DNA of 40,899 nt from Clostridia bacterium (GCA_017395685.1 JAFQOD010000025.1:1-40899), one strand, 5' to 3'. Numbered from the stretch's first letter, positions 9,601 through 16,677 are shown. Notes: generated by a model from the sequence alone, not told the origin. Translations and numbers: made by a program.

Positions 9601-9897
9601 TTTGACAAGCGTGCCATGCTGGCCACCCTTTCCGATCTTCGGGGGCTGATCCGCCATGCGGAAAAAATGGCCGGAGAAATGGCAGAAAAAATGCGGGCCG
9701 GGGAAATCGCCGCCAGTCCGCTTTGCGATAAGGATCAGAAGGGCCCCTGTGAATATTGCGATTATGCTTCTGTCTGCCGCAGGGATGTATCCCGCGCCCC
9801 CCAAAATGCCCGGATCATGGACGATATGAAATTTGATGCACTCATTGAATTTGTGAACAAAAATAGTGCTGGTAATTCTGAGAGAAATCAGGTATAA
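6601..9897 (+). CDS. addB: ATP-dependent helicase/nuclease subunit AddB
   Basis: A 1098-residue subunit of the AddAB helicase-nuclease, which resects double-strand breaks for RecA loading. The N-terminal inactive-helicase part has VIVPEQYTLQTERDL and SPSRLKERVF, diagnostic of AddB. The C-terminal RecB-like nuclease has VVDYKSG (around residue 899) and GAQLQLLLYLQA. The iron-sulfur cysteines are near residue 740 (AVCPYKHF) and in PCEYCDYASVC near 1049-1058. The N-terminus reads KIFGGGSDALRQ where many AddB proteins have a GRSGSGKT Walker A loop, so nucleotide binding at that site looks lost. The ATG follows AGGAGGG. No addA follows here, which is unusual because the two are normally neighbours. 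Confidence 0.93.
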   Translation: MLKIFGGGSDALRQHLMDAARQGGRMLVIVPEQYTLQTERDLMDGMAVPGFFDLEVLSPSRLKERVFALAGADGRTPIDARGKQLALARALMLCRKELKYYESAAEKQGFIHRMGTLIADFKRAGVSPEQLLAYQQEMEEGAARDKMQDLALIYGAYEQQLAGQFVDGEDVLEMMLQRIPESGIALDARILVYGFDVFTGQMNRLLIAMAWQGRETEALIVLGREEHFAPVLESARRLQREAEAAGLPCSFAMLPSGTEDKKKELAHLSRYYLSSPAVAYPHSCAAIRLYAAPNPYFEAHFAAQEMLHLHDQGMDFGDMAVVMGDAAFAGVLETVLKSYRIPAYVARKLPALSHGAARFLIASLKAAGGNYPAHEMQAILHSGYAPVDERDGWRLENYLLSYGIRGKLWLSPFTRGKAEECAALEDARCALTEPLEALRQRLKQAEKTDAALRAIYEYLAETGVYQKLCDNQEKLLARDMAAQAVQSRQIWDALMQLFDQAHALLADTAANARQLAQWLEAGLQECNLSSLPPMADAVMCGEVGGLPLSRPRALFMMNMTDGLIGVSDSALLTPDELEQAQKALHAHLSLDDDGRDALAYLDVWKALCAPREHLFLTRAQATQDGSALRPFAGLSQIRRLFPLLVEEGGVSQKMASPLPLAPGPALDSMGARLWMGPLDREWLEAWKYLSQAPDTQEKARALCQAFRTEENARPLPREITQSLFMERIMSVSRLENFAVCPYKHFVEQGLSPQPRKEWALTPIDAGNFYHSALEGFTRLLPSLENWPEIDKKACEDAVDQAAAPLFDQLLSGVMGDSARMKALGNKYRRVLRRVAWTFTLGARQSAFSPVCAEVRFGYAGGIPPIELALSDGSKVYIRGIIDRIDRYAGDEGVYLRVVDYKSGANQLDPARIFWGAQLQLLLYLQAALSMEEGADPAGAFYMRLQDPLLATKEETAQIEDALARALHLKGVALRDAAILKKMDDGTPPLTLPKVLTAQGDFDKRAMLATLSDLRGLIRHAEKMAGEMAEKMRAGEIAASPLCDKDQKGPCEYCDYASVCRRDVSRAPQNARIMDDMKFDALIEFVNKNSAGNSERNQV

Positions 9898-9898
9898 T
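9870..9898 (+). promoter_or_regulatory. Possible internal promoter at the 3' end of addB
   Basis: TGGTAA (9870-9875), a 17-base spacer and a perfect TATAAT (9893-9898) overlap the addB stop region. This may let the downstream genes be expressed apart from addB. Confidence 0.45.
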
Positions 9899-9934
9899 GT
9901 ATATAGCGAAATTTATATGAAAGGGGTTTTTCCC

Positions 9935-10345
9935 ATGATACAGGTAATCCACGGCAAAAAAGGCTCCGGAAAAACCAAGCGCATCCTGGATATGGCCAAT
10001 GCAGCCATCAAGGAGCATAAAGGCGATGTTATTTTCCTGGATGATGATAACCGGTATATGTTCGATCTGCGCCATGAAGTGCGCTTTGTGAATGCCAGGG
10101 AATACGGCTGCGACAGCCCGGAAATGTTCTTTGGCTTCCTGTGCGGCATGCTGGCCCAGAATTTCGATATCAGCGTCATTTTTGTGGATGCTTTCCTGAA
10201 GCTGGTGAAGACCGATGTGGAAAACACCGAGGTTTTCTTCACCCGTCTGGAGGATCTGAGCGAAAAGCACGGAGTAGAGTTTGTGCTTTCCGTCAATTGT
10301 GATGACGCAGTGGCCCCTGAATTCATTAAGAAGTATTTCATCTGA
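9935..10345 (+). CDS. Small P-loop ATP-binding protein of unknown role
   Basis: A 136-residue protein with a Walker A loop GKKGSGKT at about residues 7-14 and Walker B-like hydrophobic strands ending in aspartate (VIFLDDDNR near 34-42 and VIFVDAF near 78-84). Short clostridial proteins of this kind are often mislabelled as PilT-like, but it lacks the length and the His/Asp boxes of a pilus motor ATPase. No function can be assigned. The ATG at 9935 follows AAAGGGG; the longer reading from 9866 overlaps addB and lacks a ribosome-binding site. It lies 37 bases after addB and 17 before thrC. Confidence 0.85.
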   Translation: MIQVIHGKKGSGKTKRILDMANAAIKEHKGDVIFLDDDNRYMFDLRHEVRFVNAREYGCDSPEMFFGFLCGMLAQNFDISVIFVDAFLKLVKTDVENTEVFFTRLEDLSEKHGVEFVLSVNCDDAVAPEFIKKYFI

Positions 10346-10362
10346 TCAATCGAGGGGATTTT

Positions 10363-11844
10363 ATGCCTTATATGAGCACCCGGGGGGCAGAGGCTATTTC
10401 TGCCCCTGAGGCAATTGTGCGCGGAATTGCGCCGGATGGGGGGCTGTATGCCCCTCTTTCTTTGCCCTGCCTGAAAAAAGAGGATTTTTCTGCCCTGGCG
10501 AAAATGGATTATCCCGCCCGGGCTGCCTGGGCGCTTGCCCTGCTTCTGGATGGCTTTGAGCAGGATGAATTGCTGCCCATGGCCAGGGCTGCCTATAGCC
10601 GGTTTGATGATGCCGCTGTGGCCCCGGTCAGGCCCCTGGAAGAAAAGCGGCATATCCTGGAATTGTTCCACGGCCCCACCCTGGCCTTTAAAGATATGGC
10701 GCTGCAGATGCTGCCAAGGCTGCTGACCGCCTCTGCCAAAAAACAGGGAGAGCAGCGGGAGATCGCCATCCTCACCGCCACCAGCGGAGATACGGGAAAA
10801 GCTGCCCTGGAGGGATTCCAGGATGTGCCCGGCACCTCCGTCAATGTGTTTTATCCCCTGGGCGGCGTAAGTGCCGTGCAGGAAAAGCAGATGGTCACCT
10901 CCAAGGGGAAAAATGTGCATGTCACTGCCGTAAAGGGCAATTTTGATGATGCCCAGACCGGGGTGAAGACGCTGTTTGCCGATCCTGCGTTCGTGGAGAA
11001 AATGAATGCCATGGGAAAGACCCTCTCCTCCGCCAATTCCATCAATCTGGGCCGTCTGGCCCCGCAGGTGGCCTATTATCTTTCTGCCTGTGCGGATCTA
11101 ATGGAAAGCGGCGCCATCACCTGGGAGGAGGGGATGAATGTCTGCGTGCCCACCGGCAATTTCGGCAATATTCTGGCCGCCTGGTATGCCAAGCGGATGG
11201 GCGCCCCCATCCGGATGCTGATATGCGCCAGCAATCAGAATGATGTGCTGGCCGATTTCATCCGCACCGGGGTGTATGATCGCCGCCGTGCCTTCCATAA
11301 AACCATCTCGCCCTCCATGGATATCCTGATTTCTTCCAATCTGGAACGGTTCCTGCTGGAACTGGCGGAGGGGGATTGCGCTCAGGTGCGGGCCTGGATG
11401 GACGCCCTGAAGCAAGAGGGAGTATATGATATCGGGGAAGAAAAACTGAAGAAGCTGCAGCGGCATTTTGTGGGCGGCTATGCAGATGACCGGCGGACGG
11501 CCGATACCATCCGCACCACCTGGGAAAAGGAAAAATATCTGTTGGATCCCCATACCGCCGTTGCCGTTTCCGTTGCAGAGGATTACCGGAATGCTTCCGG
11601 AGATGCCCTTCCCATGCTGATCGTATCCACCGCCAGCCCCTATAAATTTGCCGCCGATGTGGCGGATGCCCTGGCCCTTCCTGTGGAGGGGGATGCCTTC
11701 CAGGCCGCTGCGGCCCTGGAAAAGGCCACCGGCGTCAAGGCCCCTGCTCAGGTGGCGGAACTGAAGGATCTGCCGGTGCTGCATCACCGCATTTGCGAAA
11801 AGGATGAAATGGGTGAGGCTGTACTGGCCGGCTTTGAAGAGTGA
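10363..11844 (+). CDS. thrC: Threonine synthase
   Basis: A 493-residue PLP enzyme that converts O-phosphohomoserine to threonine. The lysine that forms the Schiff base is K110 in HGPTLAFKDMALQ. The phosphate and PLP-binding loops TATSGDTGKAAL and PTGNFGNILAAW are present, and the N-terminal MPYMSTRGAEAISAPEAI is typical of the long clostridial/yeast-like class. It lies between the P-loop gene and a DUF6054 gene with gaps of 17 and 9 bases, so co-transcription is likely. No other threonine-pathway gene and no T-box or attenuator is visible nearby. GAGGGG precedes the ATG. Confidence 0.95.
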   Translation: MPYMSTRGAEAISAPEAIVRGIAPDGGLYAPLSLPCLKKEDFSALAKMDYPARAAWALALLLDGFEQDELLPMARAAYSRFDDAAVAPVRPLEEKRHILELFHGPTLAFKDMALQMLPRLLTASAKKQGEQREIAILTATSGDTGKAALEGFQDVPGTSVNVFYPLGGVSAVQEKQMVTSKGKNVHVTAVKGNFDDAQTGVKTLFADPAFVEKMNAMGKTLSSANSINLGRLAPQVAYYLSACADLMESGAITWEEGMNVCVPTGNFGNILAAWYAKRMGAPIRMLICASNQNDVLADFIRTGVYDRRRAFHKTISPSMDILISSNLERFLLELAEGDCAQVRAWMDALKQEGVYDIGEEKLKKLQRHFVGGYADDRRTADTIRTTWEKEKYLLDPHTAVAVSVAEDYRNASGDALPMLIVSTASPYKFAADVADALALPVEGDAFQAAAALEKATGVKAPAQVAELKDLPVLHHRICEKDEMGEAVLAGFEE

Positions 11845-11853
11845 GGGAAAAGC

Positions 11854-12195
11854 ATGGCCCAGTATGAAACCAGCCTGACCGGGAGATTCGATGATCTGCT
11901 TTGCTATATCGAGCAGCAGGTGCTGCGGGGCAGCGCCTCCGCAAGCCGGGAAGGCGGCGCCTCCTATGAAATGGATGGGGTGCGCTGCGCCGTGCGGGTG
12001 TTTGAGCGATACAGCTATATGGGCGGCAACCGGCTGAGCCTGAGCGTCACTCTCTTTGGAAAGGATGATGATCTGCGCCTTACGGCCGTTACCGCCGGGG
12101 GCAGCCAGGCCCTGCTTTTCAAGATCAATACCTGGGGGGAAGAAGCCTTCCTGAAAAAATTTGTGAATGCCATCGAAGAATATAAAAAAAGATAA
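11854..12195 (+). CDS. DUF6054-like small protein
   Basis: A 113-residue soluble protein with no signal peptide or membrane segment. It is a mixed alpha/beta polypeptide with a hydrophobic VTLFG and RLTAVTAGGSQALLFKINTWGEEAFL core, resembling conserved clostridial DUF6054 proteins. Its role is unknown. The start is 9 bases after the thrC stop with GAGGG as ribosome-binding site, so it is probably translated from the same message as thrC. The gene ends in an A-rich stretch without a clear terminator. Confidence 0.7.
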   Translation: MAQYETSLTGRFDDLLCYIEQQVLRGSASASREGGASYEMDGVRCAVRVFERYSYMGGNRLSLSVTLFGKDDDLRLTAVTAGGSQALLFKINTWGEEAFLKKFVNAIEEYKKR

Positions 12196-12213
12196 AAAAT
12201 TTTTGTTTTGTTT

Positions 12214-12274
12214 GTTTCATCCCAGCGAAACTGGTGTATATAATAATCGTGAGATGAAACCGGGGCTTCCCCGG
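12214..12274 (+). promoter_or_regulatory. Rubrerythrin promoter with flanking inverted repeats and 5' UTR hairpin
   Basis: The -10 box is a perfect TATAAT (12239-12244) with TTTCAT (12215-12220) as a weak -35 at 18 bases. GTTTCATC (12214-12221) and GATGAAAC (12253-12260) form an 8-base perfect inverted repeat bracketing the promoter. A nested GAAAC (12227-12231) also mirrors GTTTC. A CCGGGG-CTT-CCCCGG hairpin (12260-12274) follows in the 5' UTR. The layout suggests a repressor, plausibly redox-responsive, but the repeat does not match a PerR box I can recognise. Confidence 0.5.
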
Positions 12275-12308
12275 AAAAAAAGTAAAAGAAAAATGGAGGA
12301 TGAAAATT

Positions 12309-12848
12309 ATGAAGTGGGTATGCAAGATTTGCGGTTATGTACATGAAGGTCCCGAGGCTCCCGAAAAGTGCCCCATCTGCAAGGCTCCTGCCAGCAAGTT
12401 CGATAAGCAGGAAGGCGAAAAGGTTTGGGCTGCTGAACATGTAGTGGGCGTTGCTCAGGGTGTGGACGAACGGATCATTCAGGGTCTGCGTGAAAACTTC
12501 AATGGCGAATGCACCGAAGTGGGTATGTACCTGGCCATGGCTCGCGTGGCCCATCGCGAAGGTTATCCTGAAATCGGCCTGTACTGGGAAAAGGCTGCTT
12601 ACGAAGAAGCTGAACACGCTGCCAAGTTCGCCGAACTGCTGGGCGAAGTGGTCACCACTTCCACCAAGAAGAATTTGGAAATGCGCGTAGATGCTGAAAA
12701 TGGCGCCACCATGGGCAAGTTCGAGCTGGCTAAGCTGGCCAAGGAACTGAACCTGGACGCCATCCATGACACCGTGCATGAAATGGCCCGCGACGAAGCC
12801 CGTCACGGCAAGGCTTTCGAAGGCCTGCTGAAGCGCTACTTCGGCTAA
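12309..12848 (+). CDS. rbr: Rubrerythrin, rubredoxin domain at N-terminus (reverse rubrerythrin)
   Basis: A 179-residue peroxide- and oxygen-reducing enzyme of anaerobes. The rubredoxin domain comes first, with cysteines at residues 5, 8, 21 and 24 (CKICGY, CPIC), followed by a ferritin-like four-helix diiron domain with ExxH motifs ([18 protein letters not shown]). This domain order matches the clostridial reverse rubrerythrins that take electrons from NADH:rubredoxin reductase. The ATG at 12309 is 9 bases after GGAGG; the ATG at 12300 directly abuts it. Codons are strongly biased as in highly expressed genes. The last codons ([10 protein letters not shown]) are the sequence repeated three more times downstream. 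Confidence 0.95.
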   Translation: MKWVCKICGYVHEGPEAPEKCPICKAPASKFDKQEGEKVWAAEHVVGVAQGVDERIIQGLRENFNGECTEVGMYLAMARVAHREGYPEIGLYWEKAAYEEAEHAAKFAELLGEVVTTSTKKNLEMRVDAENGATMGKFELAKLAKELNLDAIHDTVHEMARDEARHGKAFEGLLKRYFG

Positions 12849-12850
12849 GC
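12812..12850 (+). repeat. Rubrerythrin-tail repeat, copy A (in the gene)
   Basis: This is the native 3' end of rbr, including the core GCTGAAGCGCTACTTCGGC (12827-12845) and the stop context TAAGC. It is the reference copy for B, C and D. The core is a dyad, GCTGAAG / CTTCGGC, around CGCTA, with one T:G wobble. Confidence 0.85.
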
Positions 12851-12857
12851 GTTATAC

Positions 12858-12896
12858 TGCATAGGGTGAGTGATTCACCCTATGCATTTGTTTTTA
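12858..12896 (+). terminator. Terminator directly after rubrerythrin
   Basis: Stem TGCATAGGGTGA / TCACCCTATGCA with a GTGAT loop, followed by TTTGTTTTT. It is unlike the duplicated terminator found at copies C and D, so it probably arrived with the inserted block. Confidence 0.85.
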
Positions 12897-12944
12897 GAAA
12901 CAAACCATATCAGCTTAACAAAGGCGAGAAAGGGACATTCGACA

Positions 12945-13787
12945 ATGGAAAACGTGCAGTATACGAACGGGGATTACCAATACGCTTTTATATCGGAAGA
13001 AGCTATCGAAATCCTGCGCTATACCGGCAATGATTCAAAACTGAATGTACCTGAATCGCTCGATTTTCTTCCGGTAGCTCGCATTGGAGACGAGGCATTG
13101 AAGGGATGCAGCAGTTTGACCAACGTCGTGATATGTGAAGGAATACAGCATATCGGTACAAGAGCATTTAGCGGCTGCTGTTCCTTGGCCAGTATCAACA
13201 TTCCAGCCAGCGTTGTTTCGATAGCGGATTCAGCCTTTGAGGGTTGTCCCGCTTCCTTGGTTTTTATCGTACATCCAAATTCAGCCGGGCATCGCTGGGC
13301 AATTGCAAATCATCAACACATTGATACTTTCTCCTCTTCCTTCCTGTATGGCTTCTATAACCAGTGGCCTGAGCGTGCAGTGGTAGAGAAATACGTTGGT
13401 GATGGAGGCAATGTAGTTCTTCCGCATGAGTTGGATGGCTATCCGGTTGTTTGCGTATGGGAAAGAGCCTTTAGGGGGTGCCAATCCCTGACCGGCATTG
13501 TATTCCCCGAAGGTTTAGAGGGTATTGCCGAAGAGGCGTTTTGTCACTGCAGTTCATTGACTCACATTGTGTTGCCCAACGGACTCAAGTACATAGGCTC
13601 ATGGGCATTCTCTGACTGCAAGTCGTTGCGTCGTGTCGTGATTCCTGCCAGTGTCACATCGATTGGTGTAGATGCGTTTGCGGGCTGCGCTGATGATCTG
13701 ACATTGATTGTGGAGAAGGATTCTTATGCGCACCATTGGGCTGAGGAGATGAGGTATCCGTATCTCTATCCTGATGACGGCGATTGA
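12945..13787 (+). CDS. Leucine-rich-repeat protein, BspA-like (LRR_5)
   Basis: A 280-residue protein with two blocks of BspA-type repeats: IGDEALKGCSSLTNVVI, IGTRAFSGCCSLASINIP and IADSAFEGC near residues 45-105, then WERAFRGCQSLTGIVFP, EEAFCHCSSLTHIVLP, IGSWAFSDCKSLRRVVIP and IGVDAFAGC near 175-260. Each block ends with the cap typical of the family (SAGHRWAIANH; SYAHHWAEEM). Such repeats usually mediate protein contact, but this form has no signal peptide, so it may be intracellular. The start at 12945 follows GAGAAAGGG; the reading from 12870 lacks a ribosome-binding site. Base use is lower in GC than rbr. It is the first cargo gene of the rbr-tail array. Confidence 0.85.
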   Translation: MENVQYTNGDYQYAFISEEAIEILRYTGNDSKLNVPESLDFLPVARIGDEALKGCSSLTNVVICEGIQHIGTRAFSGCCSLASINIPASVVSIADSAFEGCPASLVFIVHPNSAGHRWAIANHQHIDTFSSSFLYGFYNQWPERAVVEKYVGDGGNVVLPHELDGYPVVCVWERAFRGCQSLTGIVFPEGLEGIAEEAFCHCSSLTHIVLPNGLKYIGSWAFSDCKSLRRVVIPASVTSIGVDAFAGCADDLTLIVEKDSYAHHWAEEMRYPYLYPDDGD

Positions 13788-13814
13788 TTTTTCGCAAATG
13801 GAGTACAGTTTCCC

Positions 13815-13866
13815 TGTCATGGCTGGGCTTTCGAAGGCCTGCTGAAGCGCTACTTCGGCAAGTAAG
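13815..13866 (+). repeat. Rubrerythrin-tail repeat, copy B
   Basis: 34 bases (13826-13859) are identical to rbr 12812-12845, with weaker similarity extending to 13815 (TGTCATGGC versus CGTCACGGC). It continues AAGTAAG, so in the rbr frame it would encode a tail ending RYFGK-stop instead of RYFG-stop. No terminator follows; the next gene's ribosome-binding site comes 15-20 bases later. Confidence 0.85.
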
Positions 13867-13892
13867 TTTGTTTATGCAGGGGGAATAGGCAA

Positions 13893-14117
13893 ATGGATAA
13901 GAAGCAAGCTTGTCATCGCTTGGCTGATTTTAACGAAGCACTGTATGATGCTGAAAATGACTTGGAAAATGTTCGACGCAAACTCTGGATGGAAGACGAT
14001 CCAAGTCGCAAACAGTGGTTTGAAGATGCTGTAGATAGGCTTCAACAGAGAATCGCTGAAATAGAGAGAGAAAAGCAAGAATTCTTGTCTGAGTATTCAG
14101 ATGTCATTTACAGCTAA
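13893..14117 (+). CDS. Small coiled-coil protein, unknown function
   Basis: A 74-residue, highly charged, almost wholly helical protein. Residues 14-30 and 42-68 (DAVDRLQQRIAEIEREK) show heptad-like spacing, so it probably forms a coiled-coil dimer. It has no signal peptide, membrane segment or recognised domain. The ATG at 13893 follows AGGGGGAATAGG, an acceptable ribosome-binding site. It lies between tail copies B and C, which share the GK-stop variant, so it looks like one discrete inserted unit. Function is unknown. Confidence 0.65.
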   Translation: MDKKQACHRLADFNEALYDAENDLENVRRKLWMEDDPSRKQWFEDAVDRLQQRIAEIEREKQEFLSEYSDVIYS

Positions 14118-14123
14118 TTCACT

Positions 14124-14152
14124 CCTGCTGAAGCGCTACTTCGGCAAGTAAG
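14124..14152 (+). repeat. Rubrerythrin-tail repeat, copy C
   Basis: 29 bases are identical to copy B (13838-13866), including the AAGTAAG end. Homology begins 7 bases after the coiled-coil gene's stop codon. The native-type rbr terminator follows at 14171-14232. Confidence 0.85.
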
Positions 14153-14170
14153 CCGGAGCCCGGCTGGCGG

Positions 14171-14232
14171 AAATCCAGTAAAATCAAGGATTTTCAAGGG
14201 AATCACTCTGAAAAGGATGGTTCCCTTTTTTG
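14171..14232 (+). terminator. Native-type rubrerythrin terminator, first copy
   Basis: GGGAATCA / TGGTTCCC stem (8 pairs) followed by TTTTTT. The whole 62-base segment recurs at 17403-17463 with about five differences. Confidence 0.85.
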
Positions 14233-14423
14233 ATGCAAAAAGCCACTTCTATGACAATTCCCTGCCGTTTCAACCGACTGTGGTGTCCTGAATCAGGCAC
14301 TTATGACACGATTTTTGTCATTGCGTCCTACGGGATTTATTATAGGTGTAGCGATTAGGGGCGTCAATCAGTTTTCATTGACAAAATCCAAGAGCAATCT
14401 GTTGTCAGGGTGACGGAGACGAG

Positions 14424-14454
14424 AAAAAGCCAGCTCACCTCGTAACAAGCTGGC
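14424..14454 (-). terminator. Terminator of the AraC-family gene
   Basis: Minus strand: GCCAGCT / AGCTGGC stem followed by TTTTT, just past the AraC stop codon. The rest of 14233-14420 shows no gene. Confidence 0.75.
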
Positions 14455-14464
14455 CCAGATCTGT

Positions 14465-15230
14465 TTAGTTGTTTGTATCTTTTACCCCTCGTAAAGAATA
14501 GTATTCCCTGTAAGCCCGTGGAGTCATATGAACAAATCTGCTAAATACAGCTATAAATGCACTTTGCGAAGAGAAGCCCAATGAAACAGCTATCTTTGAA
14601 TATGACAGTTCAGAGTGCCTGAGAAGATTCTGTGCGGTATCTACTTTAGCCGATAGAATGAACTGTTTGATCGGGCAGCCGATCTCCTTTGAGAACAACC
14701 TGGATAAATAGCTTGGATTCAGTCCAGTTACATCAGCCAATACTTTCATAGACAAATCGCAGCCAAGATTTTCATAAATGTAGTCAATACATTTTCTTAC
14801 ATGGCTTGATATGGCAGATTCCTTCCGAATTTCACCCATCCGGGCAGCATAATCCATACACATTTGTCCATAAAGCTTCTCAATTTCTTCCGTATCCGTG
14901 ATTCTGTCGAGTTTTCGAATATATATGTCTGAAATGGTATAGGCTTCATCATGGCTGAGACCGCTTTCCATACACAACCTCGCCAATGTTGACGACTCAA
15001 TCACGAAATGATAGCAAAGGTTTCTGATGGTATTTTCCGATAGAATCCGTGGGTTGTTGCGCAGTTTCAAGGTTCCGTTCGTTGCCAAACGAGCCGTTGC
15101 TTCCGCATCGCCGTTTTGAATGGTCTTATACCGGATATTCATCTTTGTAATGCGGCAGTGTCGCTCCATCCATCTTTTGCTCATACAGCTGCAAGTTTAG
15201 TTCGTTGCGTACTTTCATCACAATCACCAT
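14465..15230 (-). pseudogene. AraC-family transcriptional regulator, probably frameshifted near the N-terminus
   Basis: The open frame 14465-15184 encodes a 239-residue protein whose C-terminal 100 residues carry two helix-turn-helix motifs (MKVLADVTGLNPSYLSRLFSKE and YSKIAVSLGFSSQSAFIAVFSR), the AraC DNA-binding domain. The preceding helical part resembles clostridial AraC proteins. Its own start lacks a good ribosome-binding site. Just upstream, a second frame (15230 to 15126) begins MVIVMKVRNELNLQLYEQKM and ends in TAA at the point where the first frame reads NIRYKTIQNGD. This suggests an indel separating the natural N-terminus from the body. Alternatively the shorter frame is used as is. 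It probably controlled the divergent MATE gene. Confidence 0.65.
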
Positions 15231-15268
15231 TCACATTATGTCATATTTTTGCGATAAAAGCAACCGTT

Positions 15269-15301
15269 TTGATATAGCAATCATGCGTCCCTCCGTATAA
15301 T
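15269..15301 (+). promoter_or_regulatory. MATE gene promoter, activator-dependent type
   Basis: Perfect TATAAT (15296-15301) with no good -35 at 17 bases; TTGATA (15269-15274) is 21 bases away. A weak or over-long spacing fits a promoter that needs the adjacent AraC-type activator. Confidence 0.45.
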
Positions 15302-15321
15302 ATCGAAGGAGGTGACAGATC

Positions 15322-16677
15322 ATGCAAAACACTAACGATTTAACCCGAGGCCAAGTATCCTCACGTCTCTTAGGTTTCTTTTTCCCGATGCTCCTGACAA
15401 ACACGCTCCAACAGGCGTATACATTTGTAGATACCATCATCGTTGGTAAGGGACTTGGTGATCAGGCTCTCGGATCAGTAGGAAACCTGTCTTCCATGAT
15501 GCTGCTGATTACAGGCTTCCTGATGGGAATCACCAATGGCTTTGCCGTCAATATCGCACAGAGCTTTGGTGCGGGAAATGATCGGTTGCTTCGAAAGAAC
15601 ATTGCGCATTCCATCAAGTTGTGCGGTGTAATTACTGTAGTGCTGACCGTTGGCTCTCTGATATCTCTCAAACCGCTGCTCATATCTATGCAAACCTCTC
15701 CCACGCTAATACGGGACAGTTTACTGTACGGATACATTTTCTTCGGCGGATTGATTGTCACCGCAGCGTACAACTTATGTTCCTGCATTCTACGTGCTAT
15801 CGGCGACAGTAAGACGCCATTCAAAGCAATCATCATTTCTTCCGTTGTGAATATTGTGCTTGATTGCCTGTTTATTTTCGTTTTTCATACCGGCGTAGAA
15901 GGTGCGGCTGTTGCAACGGTCGCTGCGCAGATGATTTCCGTTCTTGTATGTTGTCAAAAACTGCATCAAAATATGAAACTACATCTGACACGTGATGATT
16001 TCATGAAGGATCATGCAATCAGTCTGAGCCTGTTGAGTAACGGAGTTCCCGCTGCACTCATGAATTCCGTAACTGCCGTTGGCTGCATGGTTGTACAGGG
16101 CTATGTAAATGCAATGGGCGCAGCTTTTACCTCTGCTTATTCTGCTTGTACCAAATACCTGAATTTGATTATGCTGCCATCTTTGACCGCTGGCTTTTCT
16201 CTTTCCGCATTTGTCAGCCAGAATAAAGGCGCGGGTAATGTGCAGCGAATCCGTGAGGGAGTTCGGGTGGGCGTTTGGATTGCGTTTGTTTCATGGATTG
16301 TCATTGGCAGTCTTATGCTCCTAATCCCTGAACAGGTTGCAAGCGTTATGTTGAATGAACGAGAGACAATCTCTCTGGCTGCTGGCTTTCTCCGAATCTG
16401 CTCCGTTTCGCTCTTGCTCCTGAATCTGCTGTTCATTTTCCGCAGCACCGTACAAGGTATGGGACATCCATTGATTCCCATGTGTTCCGGTATTGCAGAA
16501 ATGGCTCTTAGAATTCCTGTTATCATCTTCATGGTGAAAAGCGTTGGTTTCGATGCGACAGCGTATGCTGAAAGCATTGCATGGATTGGCGCTTTGGTAC
16601 TGAATGTAGTTGCATACATTGTTTTCATCCGTCAAGCTGAGGATCAATCTGCATCTACAACTTCACTCACGGAGTAG
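15322..16677 (+). CDS. MATE-family multidrug efflux transporter
   Basis: A 451-residue membrane protein with about twelve hydrophobic helices in two similar halves. The N-terminal half carries MLLTNTLQQAYTFVDTIIVG and the ILRAIGDSKTPF loop, and the C-terminal half FRSTVQGMGHPLIPM; these pairs are the hallmark of sodium- or proton-coupled MATE exporters. The ATG follows AAGGAGGTGACAG, a near-perfect ribosome-binding site. It is divergent from the AraC-type gene and lies in the lower-GC accessory block between rbr-tail copies C and D, consistent with acquisition as a resistance cargo. The substrate is unknown. Confidence 0.93.
   Translation: MQNTNDLTRGQVSSRLLGFFFPMLLTNTLQQAYTFVDTIIVGKGLGDQALGSVGNLSSMMLLITGFLMGITNGFAVNIAQSFGAGNDRLLRKNIAHSIKLCGVITVVLTVGSLISLKPLLISMQTSPTLIRDSLLYGYIFFGGLIVTAAYNLCSCILRAIGDSKTPFKAIIISSVVNIVLDCLFIFVFHTGVEGAAVATVAAQMISVLVCCQKLHQNMKLHLTRDDFMKDHAISLSLLSNGVPAALMNSVTAVGCMVVQGYVNAMGAAFTSAYSACTKYLNLIMLPSLTAGFSLSAFVSQNKGAGNVQRIREGVRVGVWIAFVSWIVIGSLMLLIPEQVASVMLNERETISLAAGFLRICSVSLLLLNLLFIFRSTVQGMGHPLIPMCSGIAEMALRIPVIIFMVKSVGFDATAYAESIAWIGALVLNVVAYIVFIRQAEDQSASTTSLTE

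Noticed and set aside
9935-10345. P-loop protein as a pilus retraction ATPase (PilT)
   Set aside because: At 136 residues it lacks the N-terminal PAS-like domain, the Asp and His boxes and any pilus genes nearby. Only the Walker A loop is shared.
12945-13787. LRR gene as a surface adhesin of the BspA type
   Set aside because: The supported start gives no signal peptide or membrane anchor, so surface location cannot be claimed.
13815-14152. Tail copies B and C as remnants of tandem rubrerythrin gene duplications
   Set aside because: Homology covers only the last 29-45 bases and stops abruptly at unrelated cargo sequence. A decayed full copy should leave patches of similarity upstream, and none are seen. 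It remains the main alternative to a cassette mechanism.
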